A DNA stretch of 64,000 nucleotides from Bin5 sp965200685 (GTDB lineage Bacteria > Chloroflexota > Anaerolineae > Caldilineales > Caldilineaceae), in NCBI GenBank assembly GCA_965200685.1, contig OZ241379.1, forward strand, positions 744,001-808,000, given 5' to 3'. Shown here piece after piece: positions 17,801-26,623 of the stretch. The notes beneath the pieces were generated by a model. The model had not been told where the DNA came from. It ran no database searches and worked only from the letters and a program-made list of their open reading frames with translations. A program made the translations under genes and the position numbers. The stretch's first letter is position 1, and every line of letters begins with the position of its first letter.

Positions 17801-18439
17801 CCCGTACTACGCGGCCGCAACATTCAACGCTGGCGGGCACAATGGGCGGGCCTATGGTTGATTGACACGCACAATGGATATGGCGATGTCCCCGCCATCA
17901 ATGTGGCCGACTATCCTGCTGTCAAGAATCATCTTGACAGGTTCTACAAGCGACTGGAAAAGCGGCAGGATAAAGGGCGCACTCCCTACAATCTTCGCAA
18001 CTGTGCCTATCACGAGGAATTCACCAAAGAAAAGCTATTCTGGAGGCGTGTCGCGAGTGAAGGGTTCATCTCATATGTAAATGCTGACGAGATATACTGT
18101 GTCAATGCTGTGGGTATGATAACAGGAAATTCGTTGAAATATCTCTGTGCATTCTTAAATACCAAACTGGTTTCTTGGTTTATGCACAGAAACCTACCAA
18201 CATCCGGTACAGGTACATTTCACTGGGAAAAACTATACGTCGAGCACCTGCCCATCCCCAAAATCACTGCCACAGAGCAGCGTCCGTTCATGCGGCTGGT
18301 GGACAGCATCCTAGCAGCCAAAGACGCGGTCCCGTCTGCGGATACTAGCGAATTGGAAGCGAAGATAGACCGGTTGTGTTATAACCTGTATGGATTGACA
18401 GATGAGGAAATCGCGGCGGTAGAGGGAGTAACAACATAA
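14870..18439 (+). CDS. Eco57I-type DNA modification/restriction protein, paralogue 1
   Basis: The 1189-residue product has an N-terminal ~200-residue domain (SFLFMAVDLKG, YANFTRAINKRFPAPTVVLF) that may be nuclease-like, although I see no unambiguous PD-(D/E)XK motif. A helical part (EEHIIRLITRLLFVWFIKEK) precedes the gamma-class N6-adenine methyltransferase: motif I VLDPAVGSGAFPMG near 534-546 and motif IV NPPY at 775-778. A TaqI-like target-recognition region follows, ending in LYVEHLPIPKITATEQRPFM. It would methylate, and perhaps cut, a specific DNA sequence. Up to NPPY it is almost identical to the product at 18537; afterwards it is unrelated until the last ~30 codons. Confidence 0.85.
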   Translation: MTTPSTHNAIASTLKRIAAAKFTDANRELLAVLGYHSDRTLDGQTGRVADFITHPNTAIEHTFTQQATSAQLIFQVTSDEIQDAAQAQGRLLDATTFDHQGMAQSFLFMAVDLKGTRYPRGQYANFTRAINKRFPAPTVVLFKTADHLLTLAFVHRRAHKHHPDRDVLGSVSLVREIDPTNPHRAHLDILQELSLEKCLGWMNANGKPRNFDGLLAAWLDALDTEELNRQFYRDLFAWFSRATQEATFPTKEAKTLPAEEHIIRLITRLLFVWFIKEKGLIAEDLFVEAKVEHLLHDYDPVNGDSYYRAILQNLFFATLNTEINRRGFSKASNTTHRDPSRYRYANEIADPDNLLELFAQTPFINGGLFDCLDSYEASNQGGYRIDCFSDNPNQRKNYSIPNRLFFDDQGLLPLFNRYKFTVEENTPTEQEVALDPELLGKVFENLLAAYNPETRSTARQQTGSYYTPRPVVDFMVDEALTAAIATRCPPMDGDMEDRLRGLLDYAVAFDDADELFEERERLGIVRAIAHLTVLDPAVGSGAFPMGVLHKLTLALRRLDQDNKRWEQVQKELAGQRALSAFDTQDQQERKEELADISDTFERYRDSDFGRKLYLIQNSIFGVDIQTIATQIAKLRFFISLAIEQEPDPDADNYGIKPLPNLETRFVAANTLLPLDKPLQMPLAQTDSVTQLQQELNTNRERYFHATTRAKKRECMKNDRQLRDELAATLKQGGLPAADAEKIAQWDPYDQNASTDWFDSEYMFGVKEGFDVVIGNPPYIQLQRNGGRLGKRYKDAGYHTFARTGDIYQLFYEKGCQLLTPQHGLLSYITSNSWLKAEYGKSTRRYFSEWHTPLKLLEMGKDIFDNTIVDTNILIVREGKHNEISKAVDMDRLPVKAFPPDENLWGTVRPQGDKPWRALTAIEQAIMDKIESIGTPLKEWDVSIYIGIKTGLNDAFVIDDATRQALVAADPHSAEIIKPVLRGRNIQRWRAQWAGLWLIDTHNGYGDVPAINVADYPAVKNHLDRFYKRLEKRQDKGRTPYNLRNCAYHEEFTKEKLFWRRVASEGFISYVNADEIYCVNAVGMITGNSLKYLCAFLNTKLVSWFMHRNLPTSGTGTFHWEKLYVEHLPIPKITATEQRPFMRLVDSILAAKDAVPSADTSELEAKIDRLCYNLYGLTDEEIAAVEGVTT

Positions 18440-18536
18440 GGCTGTGAGATACAAGTGTGTCTTGAGCGCATAATAGCAGCGGAAAGCGACAGGCATTCAC
18501 GGATTGTCAGGACCGCAAACTTCTAGCGCACATACC

Positions 18537-21500
18537 ATGACCACATCCAGTACCCACAACGCCATCGCATCTACTCTGAAGAGAATAGCGGCAGCCAAGT
18601 TCACAGACGCCAGCCGCGAGCTGCTGGCCGTTTTGGGATACCGCAGCAACCGCACCTTGGACGGACAGACGGGCCGCGTTGCCGACTTTATCACACACCC
18701 CAACACTGCCACAGAGCACAACACGTTTACCCAACAGGCCACATCCGCGCAGCTCATCTTTCAGGTGACGAACGATGAAATCCAAGACGCAGCACAGGCC
18801 CAAGGCAGACTGTTAGACGCCACTACCTTCGATCATCAAGGCATGGCCCAGAGCTTTCTCTTTATGGCCGTGGACCTGAAGGGCAAACACTATCCACGTG
18901 GCCAATACGCCAACTTTACCCGGGCCATCAACAAACGCTTCCCCGCCCCAACTGTCGTCCTCTTCAAAACCGCCGACGACCTGCTCACCTTAGCCTTTGT
19001 CCATCGCCGCGCGCACAAACACCACCCAGACCGGGATGTGCTGGGCAGCGTCTCGTTGGTGCGGGAGATCGACCCCACCAACCCGCACAGGGCCCATCTG
19101 GATATCCTACAAGATCTGTCCCTAGAAAAGTGTCTACACTGGATGAACGCCAATGGCAAGCCGTACAATTTTGACGGCCTGTTGGCAGCCTGGCTGGATG
19201 CTCTGGACACTGAGGCCCTGAACCGGCAATTCTACAGAGACCTGTTCGCTTGGTTCAGCCGCGCGACCCAGGAGGCTACCTTCCCCACCAAGGAAGCCAA
19301 GACCTTGCCGCCCGAAGAGCACATCATCCGCCTTATCACCCGCCTGCTGTTTGTCTGGTTCATCAAGGAGAAGGGCCTGATTGCAGAGGAGTTGTTCGTT
19401 GAAGCCAACGTCAAAGCACTGCTACATGACTATGACCCTGTCAACGGTGATTCCTACTATCGCGCCATCCTACAGAACCTGTTCTTCGCTACCCTCAACA
19501 CTGAGATCCACAGGCGCGGCTTCAGCCAGGCCAGCAACACTACCCACAGGAACCCCTCCCGCTACCGCTATGCGAATGAGATCGCGGACACGGACAACCT
19601 GTTGCAGCTGTTCGCACAGACGCCCTTCATCAATGGCGGCCTGTTCGACTGCCTTGACAGCTATGAAGCCAGCAACCAGGGCGGCTATCGCATCGACTGC
19701 TTCAGCGACAATCCCAACCAACGCAAGAACTATTCCATCCCCAATCGACTCTTCTTTGACGACAACGGCCTGCTCCCCCTCTTCAACCGCTACAAGTTCA
19801 CGGTAGAGGAGAACACCCCCACCGAGCAGGAGGTGGCCCTGGACCCAGAGCTGCTGGGCAAGGTCTTTGAGAACCTGTTGGCCGCCTACAACCCCGAAAC
19901 CCGCACCACCGCGCGCAGGCAGACCGGCTCCTACTATACGCCCCGGCCAGTGGTCGATTTCATGGTGGACGAAGCCCTGACCGCAGCCCTAGCACAACGC
20001 TGTCCGCCCATGGATGGCGATATGGAGTTCTGGCAGGCCCGCCTGCGCGAGCTCCTAGACTATGCGGTTGCCTTTGATGATGCCAATGAACTGTTTGAGG
20101 AACGTGAACGACTGGGCATCGTGCGCGCCATCGCCCATCTCACTGTCCTTGACCCAGCCGTAGGCTCCGGGGCTTTCCCCATGGGTGTGCTGCATAAGCT
20201 GACCCTCGCCCTGCGTCGCCTAGATCAGGACAACAAACGCTGGGAACAGGTGCAAAAAGAGCTGGCCGGGCAACGGGCCCTCTCCGCATTTGATACGCAA
20301 GACCAGCAGGAGCGCAAAGAGGAACTCGCCGACATCAGCGATACCTTTGAACGCTATCGGGATTCCGACTTCGGACGTAAGCTCTATCTCATCCAGAACA
20401 GCATCTTCGGCGTGGACATCCAGACCATCGCCACACAGATCGCGAAGCTGCGCTTCTTCATCTCCCTGGCCATTGAACAGGAACCCGACCCAGATGCCGA
20501 TAATTATGGCATCAAGCCCCTGCCCAACCTAGAGACCCGCTTTGTCGCAGCCAATACCCTGCTGCCCCTGGACAAACCCCGGCAGAGATCATTGGCACAG
20601 ACCGACAACCTACAACAGGAACTGAATACCAACCGCGAGCGTTACTTCCACGCCACCGCCCGCGCCAAGAAACGGGCCTATATGAAGACTGACCGGCGGC
20701 TACGGGACAAGCTGGCTGCCAAGCTACAGTGGGCTGGCCTGCCGGCCGCTGATGCCGAGAAGATCGCGCAGTGGGACCCCTACGACCAGAACGCCAGCGC
20801 AGATTGGTTCGACCCTGCATACATGTTCGGTGTGAAAGAAGGCTTTGATGTGGTCATCGGCAACCCCCCGTATCTTAAAGTTGAGCACCTTTCCCATAAT
20901 ATACGCACGCAGCTCAAAGAGAGCTTCGGTTGGCTAGGCGATTTATACGAGCATTTCATTTCACAAGGTCTTGCGTTTGTCTCTGACAATGGCACTTTCT
21001 CATACATCGCCAATGATAGCTACGTCACATTCTCTACAAAAGTAAAAAGTAGAGAATTGATATTGCAAAATCAGCTACTCCATCTTGTCAGAGCTCCGGC
21101 TCAAACATTTGAGGCATCCATCTATGCAGCAATTTTTGTCTTGTCAAAGAAACAGCCCTCCGCCTCCCATGTTTATGTAAGCGGGGAGATGAATGCCGCA
21201 CGCGGATTCCAATATCAGCCACTCGGCAAAGTGCCATATGAGATAGTTCACAGGCTGCCCAACAAGCAGTTCCCGTTAGCAGGAGAAAACCATCTGCTGA
21301 TGTGTCTGCTATCATTCGAGAAGGTTCAGAATGTCTGCCGTATTTTGGATACCGGAATCCACTCTGGTAATGTCCGGAGAAAAATTTTCTTTGCGGAAAA
21401 TGCCCAGAATAGAGAGCGTCTTTTACAAGGTAGGCAAATTCAACGATATGGGCTGTACTGGAACAGTCCAAAAGCGAAGTACAAATTCTGCGACATCCAT

Positions 21501-22040
21501 TATCAACCACTTCCAATGCCTGGGATAGGACGAGGGGGCAGACCAAGTTCCAAGAATGAATACTGGAATTTTTGTGGTGATATTCACAATCACCATCAGC
21601 CAGAACGCCTTCTCATGCGCCAGACCGATGACGATTTAGTCGTCGCTTACCATAGTGAAAAAGAGTCGGGGCGTTTTTACACTGACAACACACTCTTCAC
21701 CATTCTCCCCAACTCTTTCGGTCAGACTGTAAATCTGAAGTATTTATTGGCACTTCTCAACAGCAGGCTATTAAACTTTGTGTATCATTCCATTTCGCAG
21801 GAAAAGGGCAAAAGTCAAGCACAAGTGAAAATCAAAAATGTGAACGAACTACCTGTAGTTATCCCTAAAGAGGAAAAGCAAAAGCCTATGATTGAGCTTG
21901 TCAACAGTATTCTATCCGCCAAAAGGTCTGACCCATCGGCAGACACCAACGAATTGGAAGCGGAAATAGACCGGTTGTGTTATACTCTGTATGGATTGAC
22001 AGATGAGGAAATCGCGGCGGTAGAGGGAGTCACCAAATGA
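18537..22040 (+). CDS. Eco57I-type DNA modification/restriction protein, paralogue 2
   Basis: The 1167-residue paralogue has motif I VLDPAVGSGAFPMG and NPPY at about 776. Differences in the shared part are substitutions plus small in-frame indels, such as an added FWQA after DGDME, so both copies are under coding constraint. After NPPY a different target-recognition region begins (YLKVEHLSHNIRTQLKESF), with visibly AT-richer DNA around 20.88-21.95 kb. Homology resumes at DRLCY..LYGLTDEEIAAVEG. The start is ATG 18537, aligned with paralogue 1; an upstream TTG at 18504 is not conserved. The gap of 97 nt has no promoter or terminator, so one operon is likely. Its stop overlaps the next small ORF (ATGA). 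Confidence 0.85.
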   Translation: MTTSSTHNAIASTLKRIAAAKFTDASRELLAVLGYRSNRTLDGQTGRVADFITHPNTATEHNTFTQQATSAQLIFQVTNDEIQDAAQAQGRLLDATTFDHQGMAQSFLFMAVDLKGKHYPRGQYANFTRAINKRFPAPTVVLFKTADDLLTLAFVHRRAHKHHPDRDVLGSVSLVREIDPTNPHRAHLDILQDLSLEKCLHWMNANGKPYNFDGLLAAWLDALDTEALNRQFYRDLFAWFSRATQEATFPTKEAKTLPPEEHIIRLITRLLFVWFIKEKGLIAEELFVEANVKALLHDYDPVNGDSYYRAILQNLFFATLNTEIHRRGFSQASNTTHRNPSRYRYANEIADTDNLLQLFAQTPFINGGLFDCLDSYEASNQGGYRIDCFSDNPNQRKNYSIPNRLFFDDNGLLPLFNRYKFTVEENTPTEQEVALDPELLGKVFENLLAAYNPETRTTARRQTGSYYTPRPVVDFMVDEALTAALAQRCPPMDGDMEFWQARLRELLDYAVAFDDANELFEERERLGIVRAIAHLTVLDPAVGSGAFPMGVLHKLTLALRRLDQDNKRWEQVQKELAGQRALSAFDTQDQQERKEELADISDTFERYRDSDFGRKLYLIQNSIFGVDIQTIATQIAKLRFFISLAIEQEPDPDADNYGIKPLPNLETRFVAANTLLPLDKPRQRSLAQTDNLQQELNTNRERYFHATARAKKRAYMKTDRRLRDKLAAKLQWAGLPAADAEKIAQWDPYDQNASADWFDPAYMFGVKEGFDVVIGNPPYLKVEHLSHNIRTQLKESFGWLGDLYEHFISQGLAFVSDNGTFSYIANDSYVTFSTKVKSRELILQNQLLHLVRAPAQTFEASIYAAIFVLSKKQPSASHVYVSGEMNAARGFQYQPLGKVPYEIVHRLPNKQFPLAGENHLLMCLLSFEKVQNVCRILDTGIHSGNVRRKIFFAENAQNRERLLQGRQIQRYGLYWNSPKAKYKFCDIHYQPLPMPGIGRGGRPSSKNEYWNFCGDIHNHHQPERLLMRQTDDDLVVAYHSEKESGRFYTDNTLFTILPNSFGQTVNLKYLLALLNSRLLNFVYHSISQEKGKSQAQVKIKNVNELPVVIPKEEKQKPMIELVNSILSAKRSDPSADTNELEAEIDRLCYTLYGLTDEEIAAVEGVTK

Positions 22041-22177
22041 CTATTACTATCTCAACACTAACAACCGAACATATTGATGCAGTAGACGCTAAAAATTTAG
22101 TATTACAAGGGCCAAGTAGCCTCCCAATGACAACTTTTCAGAAACTATTTACACATGGATACCCGGAGCCGTCATGA
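22037..22177 (+). CDS. 46-residue ORF coupled to both neighbours
   Basis: ATG at 22037 overlaps the stop of the methyltransferase gene (ATGA), and its own stop overlaps the ASCH gene start as ATGA at 22174. The product begins MTITISTLTTEHIDAVDAKN and ends FTHGYPEPS. No family is recognised; the opening loosely resembles the start of GNAT acetyltransferases, so it may be a truncated remnant. The double four-base overlap is the best evidence that it is translated. Confidence 0.5.
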   Translation: MTITISTLTTEHIDAVDAKNLVLQGPSSLPMTTFQKLFTHGYPEPS

Positions 22178-22644
22178 ATACAACAGCACCACCTTTACTC
22201 TTTTCTTTGAAACCTCGCTATGCAGACTTAATTTTTGAGAATCTAAAACAAGTTGAGCTACGAAGACGCTTTACTTCAAGTATGGCGGACCGGGACGTAT
22301 TTATCTATGTATCAAGTCCGGTCAGACAACTCCGCGGCGGCTTCCGTGTAGGAGAAGTGTGGAGTGGGCCACCTGAGAAAATTTGGAACGAGGTAGCCCA
22401 ACTCGCTCAAGTCGATAAACGAGATTTTGATGCCTATTACGCAGGGTGTGAAATTGCTTATGCCCTGCAAATAACGAACGTTTGGGAATATGAAAACCCA
22501 ATTGATCTGGATTGGTTGAGGAAGAAATTCCCGAATTTCACAGTTCCACAATCCTACCGGTATGTTAAACCTGAAGAATACCGATATTTCCAAGATCTGC
22601 CTAGACACGACATGGCGGAACGGGTCGCCCACCAGGTGCTCTGA
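22174..22644 (+). CDS. ASCH/PUA-like domain protein
   Basis: The 156-residue product has the ASCH signature PLLFSLKPRYADLIFENLKQ followed by VELRRRF, then VFIYVSSPVRQLRGGFRVG. ASCH domains have a PUA-like beta barrel that binds RNA or modified bases. They are frequent in defence and stress islands, and some are ribonucleases or amidohydrolases. The gene is AT-richer than its surroundings and is translationally coupled to the restriction-modification genes. A role in RNA or nucleotide surveillance is only inference. Confidence 0.75.
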   Translation: MNTTAPPLLFSLKPRYADLIFENLKQVELRRRFTSSMADRDVFIYVSSPVRQLRGGFRVGEVWSGPPEKIWNEVAQLAQVDKRDFDAYYAGCEIAYALQITNVWEYENPIDLDWLRKKFPNFTVPQSYRYVKPEEYRYFQDLPRHDMAERVAHQVL

Positions 22645-22647
22645 GAT

Positions 22648-23505
22648 ATGACACATTTCGTACTGACCCGCAGATTGTTCTTACAGCTAATCGGCGGCGC
22701 GGTTCTGGCAGGTGCAGGCAGTTTTGGCTATGCACGACTGTTGGAACCGAATTGGGTAGATGTAGAGCAGGTTACGCTCAGGCTGCCAGGGCTAGCCGAA
22801 AGGCTGGCCGGGCTGTGCATTGCCCAGATCTCCGATATTCACATCAGCGACGACAACCCGGCCCCAAGACTGTACGCAGTCATCAAACGTATCAAACGCT
22901 TACAACCGGACCTGGTGGTGCTAACCGGCGATTATGTGGGCAGTGACGTCCGCCGTGTTTCCGAGATAATCGACCCTCTGCGGCTGCTAGAAGCACCAGC
23001 ATATGCGGTTTACGGCAACCATGACCTATGGGTCGGGCATGGCATGGTGTATGATGCCTTGGCCGAGACGCCGGTACGTCTTCTAGTCAATGAAAGCGTT
23101 GAAGCTGCCCCCGGCCTCACAATCGCCGGGGTGGACGACGTACAGTACGGCTTTCCCCGTCTAGGGCCGGCTCTGGCCGATGCAGCACCCCGCTCTACGA
23201 ATCTGCTGCTCTGCCATCAGCCGGATTTTATCGACGTGGTCCGCAAAGCAGAAGCACCTGTCACCCTACAACTGAGCGGCCACAGCCACGGTGGACAGAT
23301 ACGGCTGCCTACCTTGCAGCCGGACAACAACGGGTCGTACACCTACGCGCCGGTCCTACCTATTTGGGGAAGACGCTATCCCATCGGTCATTATCAAGTC
23401 GGCCCCCATCAGCTCTATACAAATCGGGGGCTAGGCGTATGGCCGGTTCCTTTTCGTTTCAACTGCCGTCCAGAAATCACTGTTTTCACCCTACAAGCAG
23501 CCTGA
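22648..23505 (+). CDS. Exported metallophosphoesterase (YkuE/YaeI type)
   Basis: The 285-residue product has a Tat-like N-terminus, TRRLFLQLIGGAVLAGAG. It carries the calcineurin-like metal motifs: QISDIHIS (Asp63, His65), LTGDYVG (Asp95), YGNHDLW (Asn124-His125), CHQPDF and SGHSHGGQIRLP. Family members hydrolyse phosphodiesters or pyrophosphates of lipids and nucleotides, typically at the outer membrane face. The ATG begins 3 nt after the ASCH stop, so it may share that transcript, though its base composition matches the host more than the ASCH gene does. Confidence 0.88.
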   Translation: MTHFVLTRRLFLQLIGGAVLAGAGSFGYARLLEPNWVDVEQVTLRLPGLAERLAGLCIAQISDIHISDDNPAPRLYAVIKRIKRLQPDLVVLTGDYVGSDVRRVSEIIDPLRLLEAPAYAVYGNHDLWVGHGMVYDALAETPVRLLVNESVEAAPGLTIAGVDDVQYGFPRLGPALADAAPRSTNLLLCHQPDFIDVVRKAEAPVTLQLSGHSHGGQIRLPTLQPDNNGSYTYAPVLPIWGRRYPIGHYQVGPHQLYTNRGLGVWPVPFRFNCRPEITVFTLQAA

Positions 23506-23570
23506 TAGGTGGAAGCAATCCTACTACCTCTGCCGACGGGCCTGGTACACTGAGAAGAAATTCGGTCCGT

Positions 23571-23599
23571 TTGACGTAACCCTACCCTTGTGCTAGACT
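23571..23599 (+). promoter_or_regulatory. Promoter for ftsH
   Basis: TTGACG (23571-23576) and TAGACT (23594-23599) are 17 bp apart. The -10 is extended by TGTGC, the same arrangement as the rpsO promoter. Confidence 0.7.
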
Positions 23600-23740
23600 G
23601 TTAGAAAGCATGAACGGGTCGAGCCCAATACAACCTTTGCACTATCCCGCAATAACACGGAGGTGCATCGACTTCAACGGCATTGCCTGTTGATTTCGAG
23701 TAAAGGATATCTGTAATTCTGGTAAAAATTGAGAAAATCT

Positions 23741-25702
23741 ATGGATTCCAAACGAATTCGCAACGGCATGATCTACTTCCTTTTGGTCGTAGCTCTCGGC
23801 GCGTTTCTTTATATTATCCTGAACAACCAGGGCAATAACGTTTCCGAAACGGTTTCAATCGTTGAAATCGCTGCGCTGGTACGCAACGGAAACGTACAGG
23901 AACTTCTTGTCGATGGTGATGAAGTCATCGCCATCACTGGTGGGGCACAGATCGGCTCCCGCAAGGAGACTGGCGTTGGTTTGATCGAGACGCTCCACAA
24001 TCTAGGGGTAACCGACGATCAGATGTCAAGTGTTGATATACAGATCGAAGCACCTAGCGGTTGGGAAGTGTATGGCGGTATTCTGCTCGCGCTGCTGCCC
24101 ATTCTCCTGATTGTGGTCTTTTTTATCTTCATCTTGCGCCAGGCCCAGGGGGCTGGCAGCCAAGTCTTCAGCTTCAGCAAAAGCCGGGCCCGGATGTTCA
24201 GCGGCGACAAGCCGACCGTCACCTTTGAAGATGTGGCCGGCAATGAAGAAGCCAAGCAAGACCTGGAAGAGGTTGTTGAATTTCTGAAAGAGCCACAGAA
24301 GTTCGCATCTCTAGGCGCACGTATTCCCACAGGCGTACTCCTAGTCGGGCCGCCCGGCACCGGCAAAACATTGATAACGAAAGCGGTCGCGGGGGAGGCT
24401 GGCGTGCCGTTTTTCAATATCAGCGGCTCCGAATTTGTGGAAATGTTTGTGGGCGTCGGGGCCAGCCGGGTCCGGGACCTGTTCGAACAGGCCAAGAAGA
24501 ACTCTCCTTGTATCATTTTCATTGACGAGATCGACGCGGTTGGCCGCCATCGGGGCGCGGGCCTCGGTGGCTCACACGATGAACGGGAACAGACTCTCAA
24601 TCAGATTCTGGTAGAGATGGATGGCTTTGATACGGACATCAATATCATCATCATCGCGGCCACCAACAGGCCTGATATTCTAGACCCGGCCCTGTTACGG
24701 CCTGGGCGTTTCGACCGCCGAGTGGTGATGGATACACCGGATGTGAAGGGACGCCGGGAGATTCTCAATGTTCATGTGAAGGGCAAGCCTCTAGCAACAG
24801 ATATCCGTCTGGAGGTGATCGCCAAACAGACGCCTGGCTTTGTCGGTGCGGATATCGAAAATCTGATCAACGAAGCCGCGATCCTGGCAGCCCGACGCAA
24901 TCGCCGCTCCATCGGCATGGCCGAATTCCAAGAAGCCATTGAGCGGGTCATCGCCGGTCCCGAACGGCGCAGCCGTATCATTACACCCAGAGAGAAAGAG
25001 ATCGTCGCCTATCATGAGGCCGGCCATGCTGTGGCCATGTACGTGCTACCGAACCACGACCCGGTGCATAAAGTGACCATTGTCCCGCGGGGGATGGCTG
25101 GCGGCTATACCATGCCCCTGCCGGAAGAGGAATCAAATCTACGCACCAAGAATAAATTCCGTGACGAACTAGCGGCCCTCTTGGGCGGGCGGGTGGCCGA
25201 AGAAATCCGCTTCGGTGATGTGACAACAGGGGCCAGCAATGATCTGGAACAGGTTACCAATATGGCCCGTATGATGATCACCCAATGGGGTATGAGTGAA
25301 TCTCTCGGCCCGATCCAGTACGGTGAGCGCGAAGAGATGGTTTTCTTGGGCCGTGGCATCGCCGAAACCCGCAATTACAGCGATAAGGTGGCGCAAGAGA
25401 TCGATGAGGAGGTACGCAAACTTGTGGACGAGGCCCACTGGCGTTGCCACGAAATCCTCGAACTGTATCAAGACCGCTTGGATGCGGTGGCCGCCGCACT
25501 GCTGGAGGAAGAAACCCTCTACGCGCCAGAACTAGATGCAATTATGCGGGGTGAAGATCCGTTCCAGCCTGTTCGCGATGTGCCAGAAGCCCAGCCGAAT
25601 GAAAGGTCTACCTCCGAATGGGACGAAAACGAACGCCCGCGGGAGGAGAACAGCCGAGACCAAGGGCTGGATTTGAGCGGGACGTTGCCCGCACCAGCCT
25701 GA
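23741..25702 (+). CDS. ftsH: ATP-dependent zinc metalloprotease FtsH
   Basis: The 653-residue membrane-bound AAA+ protease degrades misfolded membrane and regulatory proteins as a hexamer. TM1 is near residues 5-25 (MIYFLLVVALGAFLYIIL), an extracytoplasmic domain follows, and TM2 is IFILLALLPILLIVVFF-like near 108-132. Walker A is GPPGTGKT at about 203-210, Walker B is CIIFIDEIDAVG, and the arginine-finger region is RPGRFDRRV. The zinc motif HEAGH lies at about 425-429. The acidic, Pro-rich C-terminus is variable in the family. An ATG at 23741 is preferred to an in-frame TTG at 23729. A strong terminator follows. Confidence 0.97.
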   Translation: MDSKRIRNGMIYFLLVVALGAFLYIILNNQGNNVSETVSIVEIAALVRNGNVQELLVDGDEVIAITGGAQIGSRKETGVGLIETLHNLGVTDDQMSSVDIQIEAPSGWEVYGGILLALLPILLIVVFFIFILRQAQGAGSQVFSFSKSRARMFSGDKPTVTFEDVAGNEEAKQDLEEVVEFLKEPQKFASLGARIPTGVLLVGPPGTGKTLITKAVAGEAGVPFFNISGSEFVEMFVGVGASRVRDLFEQAKKNSPCIIFIDEIDAVGRHRGAGLGGSHDEREQTLNQILVEMDGFDTDINIIIIAATNRPDILDPALLRPGRFDRRVVMDTPDVKGRREILNVHVKGKPLATDIRLEVIAKQTPGFVGADIENLINEAAILAARRNRRSIGMAEFQEAIERVIAGPERRSRIITPREKEIVAYHEAGHAVAMYVLPNHDPVHKVTIVPRGMAGGYTMPLPEEESNLRTKNKFRDELAALLGGRVAEEIRFGDVTTGASNDLEQVTNMARMMITQWGMSESLGPIQYGEREEMVFLGRGIAETRNYSDKVAQEIDEEVRKLVDEAHWRCHEILELYQDRLDAVAAALLEEETLYAPELDAIMRGEDPFQPVRDVPEAQPNERSTSEWDENERPREENSRDQGLDLSGTLPAPA

Positions 25703-25793
25703 ACAGGCTGTTTGATACTTGTGCCGCTCATTAGCAGGTGCCAGCAAACCAGCGCAAGTATCATAGAGTCCACAACCAACATATACCTGCCAG

Positions 25794-25820
25794 GCCTCGC
25801 CCTTCGTGGCGAGGCTTTTT
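25794..25820 (+). terminator. Rho-independent terminator after ftsH
   Basis: GCCTCGCC (25794-25801) pairs perfectly with GGCGAGGC (25808-25815), followed directly by TTTTT. This rules out the GTG at 25806 as the start of the next gene, since it lies in the loop. Confidence 0.9.
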
Positions 25821-25856
25821 AAGCATACCCTTCCAGCCAAGAGTTCTGACAGAAAC

Positions 25857-26597
25857 GTGTCCTTCTTTATCTATCACCTAGACCGCTTATGGCTGGCTGG
25901 TACACCGGTTGCCCGCTGGTTCATTGGGCTGCTGCTATTCATCGGTGTGCTGGCCGTGGCCGGGCTATTCCCCGGTCGCTGGTTCATGGCAGGCCTGTGT
26001 CTTGTTCTCCTGGTATCATTCTCCTGGATCCGTCGTCACTGGCATGGGCAGGAGTACGTGCAGTTTCGGGAAGGAACACGCCCACAGGTCAAACCGCTGC
26101 CCCTGGCCCCATCGGACAGCATCCCCATCAATGCTAGTGGTTATTTCACGGTAGAGGGCAAAAGCGAACGCTTCACATGGTTACAGGGTTATTTCCGCAC
26201 GTTCGCGACCCGAGAACATGCTGTGATCTGCCTAATGCAGCCCCAACGCTTTCTGTTGGCGGAATGGCCAGAAAAGGATATCGGGATGTGGTACATCTTT
26301 TTCTATCCACAGGACATCCGTGGTATCCGCTATGGCTCTGTCACATTTGGCCGGGTCACACAACCCGGCCTAGCTATCAAACATGAGATTCACATCCCCA
26401 AAAGCGGCCGTTTCAGCCGGGAACGTACAGTGCAGGAGACGATCTTTCTGGCCTCGCCAACTGAAGAGGATACCCGTCGCATTCTTGCGGACCTACTCTA
26501 TGACACCCAGCCTGCACCACCGCCCCAACTATCCCCCAATTCATCACCCAATGGACAGGTCACTATTCCAATCAAAGCAACCCGTCGCCTAGACTGA
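25857..26597 (+). CDS. Membrane protein of unknown function
   Basis: From GTG 25857 the product has 246 residues. Two adjacent TM segments (WFIGLLLFIGVLAVAGLF and FMAGLCLVLLVSFSWI) lie within residues 25-70, followed by a soluble domain of about 170 residues with WLQGYFRTFATREHAVICLM and EDIGMWYIFFYP-like strands. The C-terminal tail is Pro/Asn/Ser-rich. I do not recognise the family. It is followed 26 nt later by the dCMP deaminase gene, possibly in one operon. No good Shine-Dalgarno is seen, so the start is tentative. Confidence 0.6.
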   Translation: MSFFIYHLDRLWLAGTPVARWFIGLLLFIGVLAVAGLFPGRWFMAGLCLVLLVSFSWIRRHWHGQEYVQFREGTRPQVKPLPLAPSDSIPINASGYFTVEGKSERFTWLQGYFRTFATREHAVICLMQPQRFLLAEWPEKDIGMWYIFFYPQDIRGIRYGSVTFGRVTQPGLAIKHEIHIPKSGRFSRERTVQETIFLASPTEEDTRRILADLLYDTQPAPPPQLSPNSSPNGQVTIPIKATRRLD

Positions 26598-26623
26598 ATC
26601 CAAGGCTAGACAAGGCAGAACCA

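Noticed and set aside
18504..18536. Upstream TTG start of paralogue 2
   Set aside because: Alignment with paralogue 1 begins at ATG 18537 and the extra 11 codons have no counterpart.
25806..25856. GTG start of the membrane protein at 25806
   Set aside because: It lies in the loop of the ftsH terminator hairpin; GTG 25857 is used instead.
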